Source: Terribacillus saccharophilus | GTDB taxonomy: Bacteria > Bacillota > Bacilli > Bacillales > Amphibacillaceae | Direction of reading: 5' to 3' | DNA: 64,000 bases | Assembly (NCBI GenBank): GCA_900110015.1 | Contig: FOCD01000001.1 | Coordinates: forward strand, 1,291,994 to 1,355,993 | Shown: one piece after another, positions 37,177 to 46,415 of the stretch | Layout of the letters: every line of letters begins with the position of its first letter | Numbering within the stretch: position 1 is the stretch's first letter | The notes under the pieces: generated by a model | Databases searched by the model: none | Told to the model about the DNA's origin: nothing | The model's input: the letters and a program-made list of their open reading frames with translations, nothing else | Program-made: the position numbers and the translations under genes

Positions 37177-37932
37177 TTAAACATAATCCTTCACAGCATA
37201 ACGTTTCCCGTTTTCGATTTCACTTCCAGTTAGGATGTCAGCTAATACACCTGCGACAAACATTGGATCCCTAAGCGACTTGTTTGTCACATAATCCTTG
37301 AACTTCTGTACTTCTTGGAATTGTTCTGGTTCGCTCGAACGTATATCTGCCTGCATATCCGTATTCATAATGCCGGGATTGTAAGCAATAGCGATATTAC
37401 CAGTACCAGCTTCTGCCTCTTCAAGAGCTACTGTTTCTGTGTAGCGGTTCAAACCGGCTTTCGACGTACTATAAGCACTCCAGCCATGCACAGAACGTTC
37501 GGCTGCACCGGAGGTAACATTTACGATAACTAGCGGAATGTTATATGTTTTAGCATATTTGAGAAAAGTGGAGCATGCCAGCATTGGTGCAGTTAAATTG
37601 ATGGCCATATGTGCTTCCCATTCAGAAAGACTGTATGAATCAGCAGTCGCAATCGGACCGACTACACCGGCATTGTTAATCAAGTAGACAGTATCATCGG
37701 CTTTTGTAAAAATGTCTTCTGCTAAATTCTCAAAATCTTTCTCACAAGCCGCTGTATCCTGCAAGTCACCATAACGATATGTATAACTAGCATTATCCAT
37801 TCCTTCATAAGAAGACAGATTGTCACTATTCTTTCTTGCAACTCCAATTACTTGGATTCCTCTTTCTAACAATTGCTTGGCAATCGCTTCCCCCAAACCG
37901 CGAGAAGCCCCTGTTACTACTGCTGTTTTCAT
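37177..37932 (-). CDS. short-chain dehydrogenase YueD-like (sepiapterin/benzil reductase family)
   Basis: This 251-residue NADPH-dependent reductase has the Rossmann motif TGASRGLGEAIA at residues 7-18, NNAG near 89-92, and the catalytic YSTSKAG near 156-162. YueD of B. subtilis reduces benzil stereoselectively, and the sequence character matches that subgroup. It overlaps the Mug gene stop by four bases, so the two are co-transcribed. Confidence 0.82.
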   Translation of the reverse strand: MKTAVVTGASRGLGEAIAKQLLERGIQVIGVARKNSDNLSSYEGMDNASYTYRYGDLQDTAACEKDFENLAEDIFTKADDTVYLINNAGVVGPIATADSYSLSEWEAHMAINLTAPMLACSTFLKYAKTYNIPLVIVNVTSGAAERSVHGWSAYSTSKAGLNRYTETVALEEAEAGTGNIAIAYNPGIMNTDMQADIRSSEPEQFQEVQKFKDYVTNKSLRDPMFVAGVLADILTGSEIENGKRYAVKDYV

Positions 37933-38456
37933 TTTCTCTCCTCCAATTCCTGTAATAAAGCTGGAATCTCTGCATAGATACTAACGATTTCTTTTATAGG
38001 CATGCGCACTAGTCCGCTTGAAGATGGCGCAACAAACTCTATTACATTTTTCGTCACTGAAGACTCCTGAATACCCCAGCCAGTCTGTTTCACCTTACTG
38101 TACTGCTGGTAAACACCTTTGCCGACAAAGCAAGCGACTCCTGGACGATAATGAGCTAGTTTTTCACGGAGCAGCTGCGCTCCTTCTATGTACTCTTCCT
38201 TGGTTATATCTGCTGCGGCCTTGGTTGGTCTGGCTACTATATTCGTAAAACCAATCCCTTTACCTAGCAAATCTTGATCTTCAAAAGGTTCACATTTCCG
38301 TTCTGTAATGCCTGCTTGATATAGGATATTCCAGAAGCGGTTATTCCGATTTGCGTAGTGATGACCAGTTTCAGCTGAACGTACACTCGGGTTGAAACCG
38401 ATGAACAAAAGCTTCAGTCCCTTATCGATATGATCCGGTATTGGTTCAAGACTCAT
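37929..38456 (-). CDS. G/T(U)-mismatch DNA glycosylase, Mug family
   Basis: This protein of about 175 residues removes uracil or thymine opposite guanine. The active-site loop reads GFNPSVRSAETGHHYA, with Asn in the GINPG-type position and RNNRFW after it; the second motif is SSSGLVRMPIKE near the C-terminus. ATG 38456 lies after GGAGGTG, while the frame opens at 38501. Confidence 0.85.
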   Translation of the reverse strand: MSLEPIPDHIDKGLKLLFIGFNPSVRSAETGHHYANRNNRFWNILYQAGITERKCEPFEDQDLLGKGIGFTNIVARPTKAAADITKEEYIEGAQLLREKLAHYRPGVACFVGKGVYQQYSKVKQTGWGIQESSVTKNVIEFVAPSSSGLVRMPIKEIVSIYAEIPALLQELEERK

Positions 38457-38504
38457 TTCAGCACCTCCACTCTTCTTACATTGTAGCCAAAGGGTTCTCA
38501 AGAC

Positions 38505-38535
38505 GCAAAAAAAGCACAGTGTCGCTGTGCTTTTC
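38505..38535 (-). terminator. terminator of the C39-like peptidase gene
   Basis: AAAAGCACAG and CTGTGCTTTT pair; the minus-strand stem runs into TTTTTTT. Confidence 0.8.
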
Positions 38536-39288
38536 TTAACTTTCGATATAAATTGCCTGGCTACCTAGCTGTTCCCAAGCCTTCTCAAAATTCTCCCGAT
38601 CCACTTCCTGGTCTTTTTGGCCATATGGGTTATTGATGAACACAGTGTCTTCCGTATAACCAGTAACAGCCACGCTATGAACACTATAAGTTACATCGAC
38701 TTCTCCATTTGGTGTGTCCCATGTTTGCATGTCACTAACCGGTGCCAGACTCGCTGTTGTAATGATCCAAACAGGATTACCATTATCCAAAGGTTGATAA
38801 ATAGCCTCTTCAACTGATTTCCCAGTCATGTCGACTGCTTTATCCCCTGCTACTTGTTTCGCAACATCCATAACTGGTCCATGGTAAACACCAAGTCCGG
38901 GTCCATTCGGCATGTCTCCGACGAATCCTTCATTTGGATCGCCATGAAGGCCATTGTCATAATTCAGCGGTACGTTTGCAATTTGATCGGCCAAGTCATT
39001 TTTTGTCACATCATATCCTGCATATAATAAAATCATCGCTAAACTCGTTACTTCACAGCCATTATATAGTCGTGGTGCATCCATTTGATTAAGAAGCGGC
39101 ACATCTAAGGGCCCTTCCTCGACCGCTGATAACTGCGGTACATCATCTTTGTTCTCAATCTCCGTCTTTCTCGTGGCAGTTTCTGATTCAGCCCGCAAAT
39201 CATCCGAACGGTTCTGGTAAGTAAGAATCGCCAAGACAAGAGCTATGGCTGCCAGACTCACTAAGATGATAACATATTTATTTTTCAT
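38536..39288 (-). CDS. C39-like papain-fold peptidase, membrane anchored
   Basis: This 250-residue protein has an N-terminal membrane anchor (residues 5-24) and a C39-like domain from about 63. The catalytic Cys is in NGCEVTSLAM and the His in VTYSVHSVAVTGY, followed by VFINNPYG. It resembles YvpB-type proteins. Substrate unknown; an extracytoplasmic location is expected. It is not next to any bacteriocin gene. Confidence 0.8.
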   Translation of the reverse strand: MKNKYVIILVSLAAIALVLAILTYQNRSDDLRAESETATRKTEIENKDDVPQLSAVEEGPLDVPLLNQMDAPRLYNGCEVTSLAMILLYAGYDVTKNDLADQIANVPLNYDNGLHGDPNEGFVGDMPNGPGLGVYHGPVMDVAKQVAGDKAVDMTGKSVEEAIYQPLDNGNPVWIITTASLAPVSDMQTWDTPNGEVDVTYSVHSVAVTGYTEDTVFINNPYGQKDQEVDRENFEKAWEQLGSQAIYIES

Positions 39289-39423
39289 TTTTTCTCTCCT
39301 GTTGAATAGCTAATTAAAAGGCTTGTTTCTAATTATAAAGTAGCCCAGCTTACTATGCCAATATACATCAATCTTTTAATAAAAATCAGGACAAATGCCA
39401 TACTAACAAGGAGGTGATTGGAA

Positions 39424-39558
39424 ATGAGCAGAAAAAAAAGCCAGAATGAAAAAGCGGCTACCAGTGTAAACAAACAAGGACTGCCAGAAGACGCAGCAAA
39501 CCAGGAACCAAAAAACCAGCTGGAGCAGCGAGCAAAGAAAAAGAACACGAAGATATAA
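39424..39558 (+). CDS. small basic hydrophilic protein, 44 residues
   Basis: A 44-codon frame starts at an ATG behind AGGAGGTGATTGGAA, an excellent ribosome binding site. The product (MSRKKSQNEKAATSVNKQGL at the N-terminus, LEQRAKKKNTKI at the C-terminus) is rich in K, N, Q and A and lacks hydrophobic segments. It looks like the tiny spore-core proteins (minor SASP or YuzL type), but I cannot assign a family. It ends just before the dispersed repeat. Confidence 0.6.
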   Translation: MSRKKSQNEKAATSVNKQGLPEDAANQEPKNQLEQRAKKKNTKI

Positions 39559-39579
39559 AATATAATTTAGTACTGTAAG

Positions 39580-39787
39580 ACGAACAATGCTCGTGGGCGG
39601 CATCGCTTCGGAGTCTCCATGTTCTCCCTACGCTAGTAGGACTGTTGCGCTTAATTAGCGTAGGAAATACACGGAGACTCCCGCGGGAGGAAGGCCTAGG
39701 TGAGGCCCCGCAGTGCGAAAGCACGAGGAGGCTCACCAGCCACTCGCAGGAAAGCGGAGTGTATTTCCGGAGCGACAGCATAGCTCT
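39580..39787. repeat. dispersed Bacillaceae-type GC-rich palindromic repeat
   Basis: This stretch is far more GC-rich than its surroundings and non-coding. It contains nested inverted repeats: CCTACGCTA (39627-39635) with TAGCGTAGG (39656-39664); GGAAATACAC (39663-39672) with GTGTATTTCC (39759-39768); GGTGAG with CTCACC; a CTCCCGCGGGAG palindrome; and GTGC-GAAA-GCAC. From memory, very similar intergenic sequences (GGAGACTCCCGCGGGAGGA and AGGAGGCTCACCAGCCA) recur in many Bacillaceae genomes. Only one copy is in this window. Mobility and function are unknown. Confidence 0.75.
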
Positions 39788-39800
39788 ATATATCTTAATG

Positions 39801-39855
39801 TAACAAAAAGCCAGACAATACCGTATTATTAAACGGTATTGTCTGGCTTTTTGTA
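39801..39855. terminator. strong bidirectional terminator downstream of the methyltransferase gene
   Basis: AAAAAGCCAGACAATACCGT and ACGGTATTGTCTGGCTTTTT form a 20-bp perfect stem around ATTATTAA. It serves the minus-strand methyltransferase and shields the repeat region. Confidence 0.9.
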
Positions 39856-39884
39856 ATACTTAAAGGCTTTTGTTCCAGGCTCTT

Positions 39885-40544
39885 TTATTTTTTCCGTGCT
39901 ACGACGAACCAAAGCTGGGCATCCTGTTCTGCACCTGCTTTAAAATCTACTCGCTGTTTATGAAGTGTCATCTCGACAACTTGATAATCATCCTCAAGCA
40001 GTGCATTCAATTCTTCTTCTTGGAAGAAATGCGCAATCCGGTCATGCACAAGGAATGTATCCTTTTCCATTTCCACTCCAGCACCATACAGCTTCTCATC
40101 TCTTGCTGACAGGCAAGAGAAAATCAATAATCCATCCTTGCGCAGCAATGATGTGAAGTGGGCAAGTAGTTGTTCTCGTTCTTCTTCTGTGTACATATGA
40201 AGTATACTCGATAAATAAATGCCGTCGAATCTTTCTGTCGATGGAAACGGCAAATTCAAATAATCCCCGACGAAGTGATTCACATTAGCCAATCCAACTG
40301 CCTTTGCATGACTGCTGGCACGCTCGATTGCCACTTCTGATATGTCACAAGCTGTCACTTCAAATGCATATTCCCCAAAGAAGTTGCTATTCCTTCCATA
40401 TCCGCATCCTGGTACGAATAACTGCTTCGCCTGATCAGCCGCAAAATATGGATATGCCATGACAGCTGATGGTGTTGCTTCCGTTCCCCAAATGTCCCCT
40501 GCTTCAAAACGACTATTCCAATATGTTTGTAACATCATACTCAT
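39885..40544 (-). CDS. class I SAM-dependent methyltransferase
   Basis: This 219-residue enzyme has the SAM-binding motif VPGCGYGRNSNFF near residues 44-56 and an acidic VTACDIS at the end of strand 2. It resembles TehB or thiopurine-type methyltransferases in layout (YWNSRFEAGDIWG at the N-terminus). Substrate unknown. GGGGG lies ten bases before the ATG. It is a single-gene unit with a strong terminator. Confidence 0.8.
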   Translation of the reverse strand: MSMMLQTYWNSRFEAGDIWGTEATPSAVMAYPYFAADQAKQLFVPGCGYGRNSNFFGEYAFEVTACDISEVAIERASSHAKAVGLANVNHFVGDYLNLPFPSTERFDGIYLSSILHMYTEEEREQLLAHFTSLLRKDGLLIFSCLSARDEKLYGAGVEMEKDTFLVHDRIAHFFQEEELNALLEDDYQVVEMTLHKQRVDFKAGAEQDAQLWFVVARKK

Positions 40545-40666
40545 AGCGCCATTTCCCCCAGCATAGAGTTATATATACTTTCGGTAAATTATTTTACAAA
40601 GAATTTACTAAGCATAGTGTAACATGTTTGGACAAGGATGAAAGGATTATTTCTAAAAAAAGATTG

Positions 40667-40702
40667 TAAAGAAATACTCACTATAATTTGTGTATTTCTT
40701 CA
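40667..40702 (-). terminator. probable weak terminator of the GNAT operon
   Basis: AAGAAATAC and GTATTTCTT pair around 14 bases just after the GNAT stop. The stem is AT-rich, so confidence is modest. Confidence 0.45.
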
Positions 40703-40703
40703 C

Positions 40704-41222
40704 TTATTCCCACTCTTCTCGAAGCAATCCCATGCGAATTGAATCATAATACTCTCCATTATAATATCTGCATTTTCTCATGCGAGCTTCCATCGTCATA
40801 CCGAGTTTTTCTCCCAGACGCACCATTCGCTTGTTTCCTGACCAAGTTGTATAACCTACCCTTACAATTGGCAGCGTGTTGAATAAATGTGATATCCATT
40901 GTCGGAGTGCTGCAGTTCCGTAACCTCCATTCCAATAAGCAGGATCATAGATTGTGATGCCCATCTCCAGCCACTTGGACGGCTCATGTTCCCAGTAATA
41001 TCCTAACGTCCCAATAACAGTTCCATCTGTTTCCATTACCCATTGATCCGGGGATTCTTCTCCGTAGCGGAAGCTAGCCAAAAATTTATCCTTCGGCACG
41101 TGAACAAAAGAGAAATAAGGTGCATCCCACTTCTTCCACTCCGGCTCCTTTACTCCATATTTAAGCTCCCATAGAATTGGACCGTCTTCTTTTCTCACCG
41201 GTCTGATTTTCACATCAGTCAT
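40704..41222 (-). CDS. GNAT family N-acetyltransferase
   Basis: This 172-residue protein has the RimJ/RimL-like layout: VRKEDGPILWELKYG early, then the acetyl-CoA loop around YWNGGYGTAALRQWI near residues 95-109, and LGEKLGMTMEARMRKC. Substrate unknown. GGAGG precedes the ATG, and its start overlaps the preceding nucleotidyltransferase gene by eight bases. Confidence 0.85.
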   Translation of the reverse strand: MTDVKIRPVRKEDGPILWELKYGVKEPEWKKWDAPYFSFVHVPKDKFLASFRYGEESPDQWVMETDGTVIGTLGYYWEHEPSKWLEMGITIYDPAYWNGGYGTAALRQWISHLFNTLPIVRVGYTTWSGNKRMVRLGEKLGMTMEARMRKCRYYNGEYYDSIRMGLLREEWE

Positions 41223-41796
41223 TATGTATATCCTCCATTTGAACGCATGGCCAAAGCCACTGCCAATTTTTCTGTTTTACTCTTTTCAGATAGATAGCAT
41301 GATAGCTTGTATCCCTAGCGTATAAAGGAGTCGGTGCAATACGGCAAGCGAGTAAATCTACCACTCCATACGGCGCTATCAACTGTAATTCATCTCTGTT
41401 CATCCTCACGCCAATGCTAGTAGCTGTTTCTGTGTAGCAAGCAATTGCATGCTCCGTATTTCTAAAGGCAGGCAATTTATTAACTTCATGCATTCTAGCC
41501 TGGTTTTTCACTGACCATGGTACATCTGGTATCATTTGCAGCAGCATATTTTCATATTTCTTTTCTGTCACTTCATCTGTATCAGAAGCATCAAAATAAA
41601 CGACGTCTACGTCCGGAAGCGGCGTACGCTGTGTATATCCATGTTGGACATCCCAAACCTTTGATCTGACAAAACCGGCACTTATACAAAAATCAGGGAG
41701 CTGTAACCTTGCTGCTGCACCGAGTACCTCCATCATCCATCTATCTTTTCTGATTGCTTTAAGTACATCTTCTTCTGTTTTAAGCAAAAGACGCAT
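41215..41796 (-). CDS. nucleotidyltransferase-like protein (NTP_transf_6 type)
   Basis: This 193-residue protein has FVRSKVWDVQHGYTQRTPLP followed by DVDVVYFDASD, the G-x-V-R and DVDVVYFD pattern of the DUF925/NTP_transf_6 family of predicted nucleotidyltransferases. Substrate unknown. Its start overlaps the hydrolase stop by 17 bases and it precedes the GNAT gene in a four-gene operon. Confidence 0.78.
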   Translation of the reverse strand: MRLLLKTEEDVLKAIRKDRWMMEVLGAAARLQLPDFCISAGFVRSKVWDVQHGYTQRTPLPDVDVVYFDASDTDEVTEKKYENMLLQMIPDVPWSVKNQARMHEVNKLPAFRNTEHAIACYTETATSIGVRMNRDELQLIAPYGVVDLLACRIAPTPLYARDTSYHAIYLKRVKQKNWQWLWPCVQMEDIHND

Positions 41797-42589
41797 TCCC
41801 CTTTAGATAACCGGCAATATATTGATGGGTAGCTTCCCTGAATTGGACAAAGTGAGTTCCTGATACTTTTTTGAGCAGTACATGCTCGTTCTGCATAGCT
41901 TCTGCTGCCTTTTGACTTCTGATTGCTTCTTTTTCGTCTATACCTGCAAAATCTGCCCAGATAAGTAACGTGCTAACCTTCAACTTGCGAGTCAGCTTAG
42001 GTAAGTTCGTACGGTAATAAAGCATATATAGCTTAATGGCACTAGGAGAAATATCCGGAAGATTATAAAACATTTGCTTTGTATAGTGATTAACTTCTGT
42101 CTGATGTATCTCACAGAAACGATGCAATAATTCTGTTAAATCATTTGGATTAGGAGCAGGATAAAGTCTATGTACGAAGGAGATGAAGGGCAGTACTAAC
42201 CCCAGCACTCCAAATTCACTTACTGGAAAGGCGCCAAGTGCCTTATGTCCAGCATCAAGGAGTATAAGTCTGTCTACTTTTTCTGGATAATGGAGAGCGA
42301 ATGAAATGGCGGCAAGGCCTCCTAATGAATGGCCGATAACGGATATTCTCTCTAAGCCTTGTGCATCTGCATAACTTTTCACCCACTCACCAAGCTTCTT
42401 CACAGAAATTGATTTCTCGATTCCATCACTTTGACCAATTCCCGGAAGATCAAGTAAATGAAAGGTATATCCTGCCCCTGCTTGATCCGCAAGTTGCTTA
42501 CCCTGGTTTCCGTAAAAGTCAGCACTAGGCAAGAACAATACAGGTTTTCCCTCTCCTATAATCTCAGCGTGTATCTTATTCAGGCTCAT
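41780..42589 (-). CDS. alpha/beta hydrolase
   Basis: This 269-residue protein has the nucleophile elbow GHSLGG near residues 97-102, an oxyanion-region motif LFLPSADFYGN, and a C-terminal His in SGTHFVQFRE. Substrate unknown. AAGGAG lies seven bases before its ATG, inside the end of the alkyltransferase-like gene. Confidence 0.82.
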   Translation of the reverse strand: MSLNKIHAEIIGEGKPVLFLPSADFYGNQGKQLADQAGAGYTFHLLDLPGIGQSDGIEKSISVKKLGEWVKSYADAQGLERISVIGHSLGGLAAISFALHYPEKVDRLILLDAGHKALGAFPVSEFGVLGLVLPFISFVHRLYPAPNPNDLTELLHRFCEIHQTEVNHYTKQMFYNLPDISPSAIKLYMLYYRTNLPKLTRKLKVSTLLIWADFAGIDEKEAIRSQKAAEAMQNEHVLLKKVSGTHFVQFREATHQYIAGYLKGNASFA

Positions 42590-42881
42590 ACCGATACTCC
42601 TTCAAATCGACACGGCCATTCAGGATCTCCAGACCTTCCTCATACAGTCTCTCTAACTGTTCATTGCGTGTCTCTTCATCTTGTATCTTCAGTTTCCCAT
42701 CGGCACTGATGACCCGATGCCACGGAAGATTATGTTTCCGGCTCATGCTATGTAATATTCGTGACACTTGCCTCGCACCTCGCGCTTTACCTGCTGCCGC
42801 ACCGATTTGGCCGTAGGTCATTACTTTTCCTTTTGGTATCGATTTGATGATACCAATCACTTTCTCGGTGAAGGGATCCAT
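42576..42881 (-). CDS. alkyltransferase-like protein (ATL, MGMT fold with Trp for Cys)
   Basis: This protein of about 101 residues has the C-terminal domain of O6-alkylguanine DNA alkyltransferase: VMTYGQIGAAAG, RQVSRILHSM and PWHRVIS. The reactive Cys of PCHRV is Trp here, so it cannot take the alkyl group and should act as an ATL that flags alkylated bases for nucleotide excision repair. The frame opens at 42914; ATG 42881, seven bases after GGAGG, is chosen over the adjacent ATG 42884. It heads a four-gene operon. Confidence 0.88.
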   Translation of the reverse strand: MDPFTEKVIGIIKSIPKGKVMTYGQIGAAAGKARGARQVSRILHSMSRKHNLPWHRVISADGKLKIQDEETRNEQLERLYEEGLEILNGRVDLKEYRYEPE

Positions 42882-43050
42882 CATATACCCTCCTTTTTTA
42901 GAACTATCTGTCAATTAGTATAGCAAACTTCCAGCTGCTGTGAAATTCACACAAAAATATGATAGACTCTATCTAAATAGTCTAAGTAGGTCAACTTCTG
43001 TTTAACATCATGCTGGACGGGCTATGTAGTAAACGAGAGGAGAATGTGTA

Positions 43051-43416
43051 ATGAAGCATATTGTATTTTTTGACGCAAGCTGCCCACTTTGTTCAACTGC
43101 AAAGCAAGTAATTCAAAAATTAGACTGGCTAGATAATGTGAAATGGATTCCAGTACAAAATATCGAGAATTACGAGCGTTTCCGTTTCCTAGCCAAAGGT
43201 GATGTGTATGACCGTATTCATATGATGTCTTTCAAAGGTGATATCTACAAAGGACATGAAACTGTTAAAAAAGTTTTGACACTGTTACCTGTTACCGCAG
43301 TGTTAGGATGGATTCTGCATCTTCCGTTCTTAGACCCTTACTTAGAATCTCTATATAAATGGGTGTCTGATAACCGCCATGACTGGTTCGGCACAAAACA
43401 ACTGAAAGCAATTTAA
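43051..43416 (+). CDS. DCC family thiol-disulfide oxidoreductase-like protein
   Basis: This 121-residue protein begins HIVFFDASCPLCSTAKQV, with Cys11 and Cys14 forming the C-x-x-C of the DCC/DUF393 family, a thioredoxin-like fold. It resembles YuxK. Redox activity is inferred from the family; no partner is adjacent. GAGGAGAATGTGTA precedes the ATG. Confidence 0.8.
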   Translation: MKHIVFFDASCPLCSTAKQVIQKLDWLDNVKWIPVQNIENYERFRFLAKGDVYDRIHMMSFKGDIYKGHETVKKVLTLLPVTAVLGWILHLPFLDPYLESLYKWVSDNRHDWFGTKQLKAI

Positions 43417-43447
43417 AAAGAAGGGGCAGCCGCCCCTTCTTTTTTAT
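43415..43447. terminator. bidirectional terminator between DCC protein and spoVR
   Basis: AAGAAGGGGC and GCCCCTTCTT pair around AGCC with T-runs on both strands. Confidence 0.9.
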
Positions 43448-44850
43448 AGGTACTTCTTCAATACTCGTTTTCCCTCATAGCTGAATAACACATGTTTCCC
43501 CTCGATATAGGTCTCCATATGGACGAATCGCCCCCATAGCTGATAAAAGTACGGCAATGTCCGCTCCAGATACGTCAAATCCAATTCGACACCTTCATAA
43601 TGATGCTTCAGGTATAGCTCACCATTAGACATGTAATCGCCGTCTGTTACGGTCAAATAAGGAAAACCTCCATTCACCCGCATCGTAATCAGCTGATCGC
43701 GTACCGCTTCCCAGTCTTTATCTGTGATTTTATATTCATTGCCTTGTTTTTGGAACAAATACATATCTTCCCGATGCACAAGATCTTTTGTCAGGTAATT
43801 TCGGAGGAAAGAAATGTCCGACTCTATTTCCCGAACCTCGAACATCTTCTCTCTGCCGGAGCCTGGCTTCACACCATACCGTTTCATTTCTTCGGTAGGA
43901 TTGTCGAACCTCTCTTCGATATCTTCAAAAATCTTGATACCAAGATAATATGGATTAATCTGCGATGGAGACGGCTGGACAACACCAGCATTGAGCTTTG
44001 CATACTCGATTGCTTCATCACTTGTCAGATCCATCTCACGAAGAATGCGAGCATGCCAGTAGGAAGCCCAGCCTTCATTCATGATCTTTGTCTCCAGCTG
44101 CGGCCAGAAATACAGCATTTCCTCCCGCATCATTGTTAGGATATCCCGCTGCCAGTCTTCCAAATTCCGGCTGTATTCCTCTATGAACAGAAGAATATCT
44201 TTTTCCGGACGAGGCGGGAACGCCTTACGTTTTCTCTCATTTTTATCTTTTGATTTACCTCGGTCAACAAACCAAAGATCATCATATTCCGTCGCTTTTT
44301 CCGGACTTTTTTCTACCTCTTCGTCAGCTTCCCAACCTAGCTTCGGTCGCAGCAAGGATGGATCGATATGCTCCTGAATTGCCAGCACGGCATCAAGAAA
44401 ATCCTCAACTTCTTTCTTACCAAATTCTTTTTCATATGCAGCAACTCTTTCTGCAGTAGCAGCCATACTATCGACCATATTCCGATTTGTATTTTGGAAT
44501 CGGACATTGTTTTTAAAAAAATCACAATGGGCAAGTACATGGGCGACAATCAATTTATTCTGAACGAGACTATTGGAATTTAATAAGAAGGCATAACAAG
44601 GATTACTATTGATAACAAGCTCATAAATTTTACTTAAACCAAGGTCATATTGCAGCTTCATCTTATGAAATTGCTTCCCGAAGCTCCAGTGCGTAAATCT
44701 CGTCGGCATCCCATAAGCACCGAATGTATAAATGATATCAGCTGGACAAATTTCATAGCGCATCGGGTAAAAATCAAGACCGAAGCCCTTTGCGATTTCC
44801 GTTATTTCCCCAATTGCCCTTTCCAATGCGTGTGTGTCGGATTGCAGCAC
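43444..44850 (-). CDS. spoVR: stage V sporulation protein R family
   Basis: This 468-residue protein matches SpoVR in length and in motifs such as [18 protein letters not shown] near residues 25-42, [15 protein letters not shown]-like region, and [16 protein letters not shown]. SpoVR is needed for normal spore cortex formation in B. subtilis; its biochemistry is unknown. GTG 44850 follows AAGGGGAG by eight bases. It works with PrkA and YhbH in other bacteria; yhbH is also in this window, 18 kb away. Confidence 0.93.
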   Translation of the reverse strand: MLQSDTHALERAIGEITEIAKGFGLDFYPMRYEICPADIIYTFGAYGMPTRFTHWSFGKQFHKMKLQYDLGLSKIYELVINSNPCYAFLLNSNSLVQNKLIVAHVLAHCDFFKNNVRFQNTNRNMVDSMAATAERVAAYEKEFGKKEVEDFLDAVLAIQEHIDPSLLRPKLGWEADEEVEKSPEKATEYDDLWFVDRGKSKDKNERKRKAFPPRPEKDILLFIEEYSRNLEDWQRDILTMMREEMLYFWPQLETKIMNEGWASYWHARILREMDLTSDEAIEYAKLNAGVVQPSPSQINPYYLGIKIFEDIEERFDNPTEEMKRYGVKPGSGREKMFEVREIESDISFLRNYLTKDLVHREDMYLFQKQGNEYKITDKDWEAVRDQLITMRVNGGFPYLTVTDGDYMSNGELYLKHHYEGVELDLTYLERTLPYFYQLWGRFVHMETYIEGKHVLFSYEGKRVLKKYL

Positions 44851-44902
44851 GGGCTTTCTCCCCTTTGTACGTAATAGTACTCATACATATGCTGGGAAGA
44901 CA

Positions 44903-44937
44903 GAAAAAAGACACCCATTTGGGTGTCTTTTTTTACT
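44903..44937 (-). terminator. terminator of the M20 dipeptidase gene
   Basis: AAAAAAGACACCC and GGGTGTCTTTTTT pair around ATTT just after the dipeptidase stop. Confidence 0.9.
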
Positions 44938-46300
44938 CGCTCGCTTTTTGGTAGTAATAGACCAGTGTCTCCATCCCTTTATCAAAGCTCTCCAAAGGAA
45001 AACTTTCATTCGGGGAGTGCAGTCTGTCCTCTGGTGTTCCGAAGCCAAGCAACACTACTGGTATCTGGTAAACCGTATCAATCCATTCTACAACAGGGAT
45101 AGATCCGCCCATACGGACGAAGACAGTTTCCTTACCGAAAGCTTGGGTCAGACTTTCCGCAGCTTTTTGGATCAGCGGATGATTCGGATCGACTTTATAT
45201 GCTTTCGCTTTGAAAGGCTCTGGTCTCACTTCAACACGAACACCAGCAGGCGCATGCTTCTCGATATGTGCCGTAATTTTCTCCACGATATCAACTGGAT
45301 CTTGTCCAGGTACGAGACGACTCGTAATTTTTGCTGTCGCCTCAGCTGGGATGATTGTTTTCGTGCCTTCTCCTTGGTAACCGCCGTACATACCGTTGAT
45401 TTCCAACGTCGGGCGAGCCATTGTATGCTCCTTGGCAGTGTAGCCTTTTTCGGAAACTGCTTCTGGTACGCCGACTGTCTGGACAAAGTCTTCACCTGGT
45501 GCTTGAGCCATCAGTTTACGTTCTTCTTCCGGCAATTCCTCCACACCATCATAGAAACCTTCTACTTGGACGACTTCCTCTTCATCCTTCAAGGAACTTA
45601 AGATATGAGCCAATGCTTGCAGCGGATTACGTACAGCACCGCCATACATACCAGAATGTAAATCACGATCTGGTCCGTACACAGAGAATTCAAGTGCAGC
45701 TGCACCTTTTAAGCCATAAAGCATCGTTGGCTGCCCTGCTTCGACCATGCCTGAATCACTGATAATGGCAAAATCTGCTTGGAATTGCTCTGTCTGCTCA
45801 TGCAATACTGCATGCAGATTCGTACTTCCGATTTCTTCTTCACCTTCAATACATACTTTTACATTGATCGGCAGTTTGCCTTCTGTTTTCATGAAAGCTT
45901 CAAAAACTGCTAGGTGCATGAATACTTGACCTTTGTCATCACTCACGCCTCGAGCATAGATCCGGCCATTTCGTTCTGTCGGCTCAAAAGGCTCACTGTC
46001 CCAAAGCGGAAGTGGATCTGCCGGCTGGACATCATAATGTCCATAAAAAAGTGCAGTCGGTTTATCTGGACCTGCACCAAGCCATTCACCCGTTACGATA
46101 GGATGACGCTCTGTCTCTTGGATGGTTACTTTATCAAAGCCAATTTCCTTCAAATAGTCAGCCGTAAAGCCAGCTGTCTTTGCAACATCTTCTTTATATG
46201 TACTATCTGTGCTGATACTAGGGATTCGAAGATATGTATAAAGCTTCTCCAGCAATTGCTCCCGATTTCCCTGTAAATAAGCGACAACTTGATTCGTCAT
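44933..46300 (-). CDS. M20 family dipeptidase
   Basis: This protein of about 455 residues is a zinc peptidase of the M20A/CNDP-like type. Metal and catalytic residues are in YGHYDVQPAD, GVSDDKGQ, IEGEEEIGS, and IISDSGM. It cleaves dipeptides in the cytosol. ATG 46300 is preferred to the in-frame GTG at 46309, which lies within the AAAGGGTGG ribosome binding site. Confidence 0.9.
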   Translation of the reverse strand: MTNQVVAYLQGNREQLLEKLYTYLRIPSISTDSTYKEDVAKTAGFTADYLKEIGFDKVTIQETERHPIVTGEWLGAGPDKPTALFYGHYDVQPADPLPLWDSEPFEPTERNGRIYARGVSDDKGQVFMHLAVFEAFMKTEGKLPINVKVCIEGEEEIGSTNLHAVLHEQTEQFQADFAIISDSGMVEAGQPTMLYGLKGAAALEFSVYGPDRDLHSGMYGGAVRNPLQALAHILSSLKDEEEVVQVEGFYDGVEELPEEERKLMAQAPGEDFVQTVGVPEAVSEKGYTAKEHTMARPTLEINGMYGGYQGEGTKTIIPAEATAKITSRLVPGQDPVDIVEKITAHIEKHAPAGVRVEVRPEPFKAKAYKVDPNHPLIQKAAESLTQAFGKETVFVRMGGSIPVVEWIDTVYQIPVVLLGFGTPEDRLHSPNESFPLESFDKGMETLVYYYQKASE

Positions 46301-46415
46301 ATATGCCACCCTTTCCTTTTCTTATTAGTGTAGCATAAATCGGCTGTTTCTTGTTTAGCTTGTACCCGCCGGTGGAATTTAATAAGAAATACACAGTTAC
46401 GTCAGGAGGAGAACA

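Noticed and set aside
39333-39781. Overlapping minus-strand frames over the palindromic repeat and small protein gene
   Set aside because: They arise from the GC-rich repeat and antisense of the 44-codon gene, with no start signal.
44834-45601. 255-codon plus-strand open frame over the dipeptidase gene
   Set aside because: It is antisense to a clear M20 peptidase, has no ribosome binding site and its product is cysteine/phenylalanine-rich and unlike any protein.
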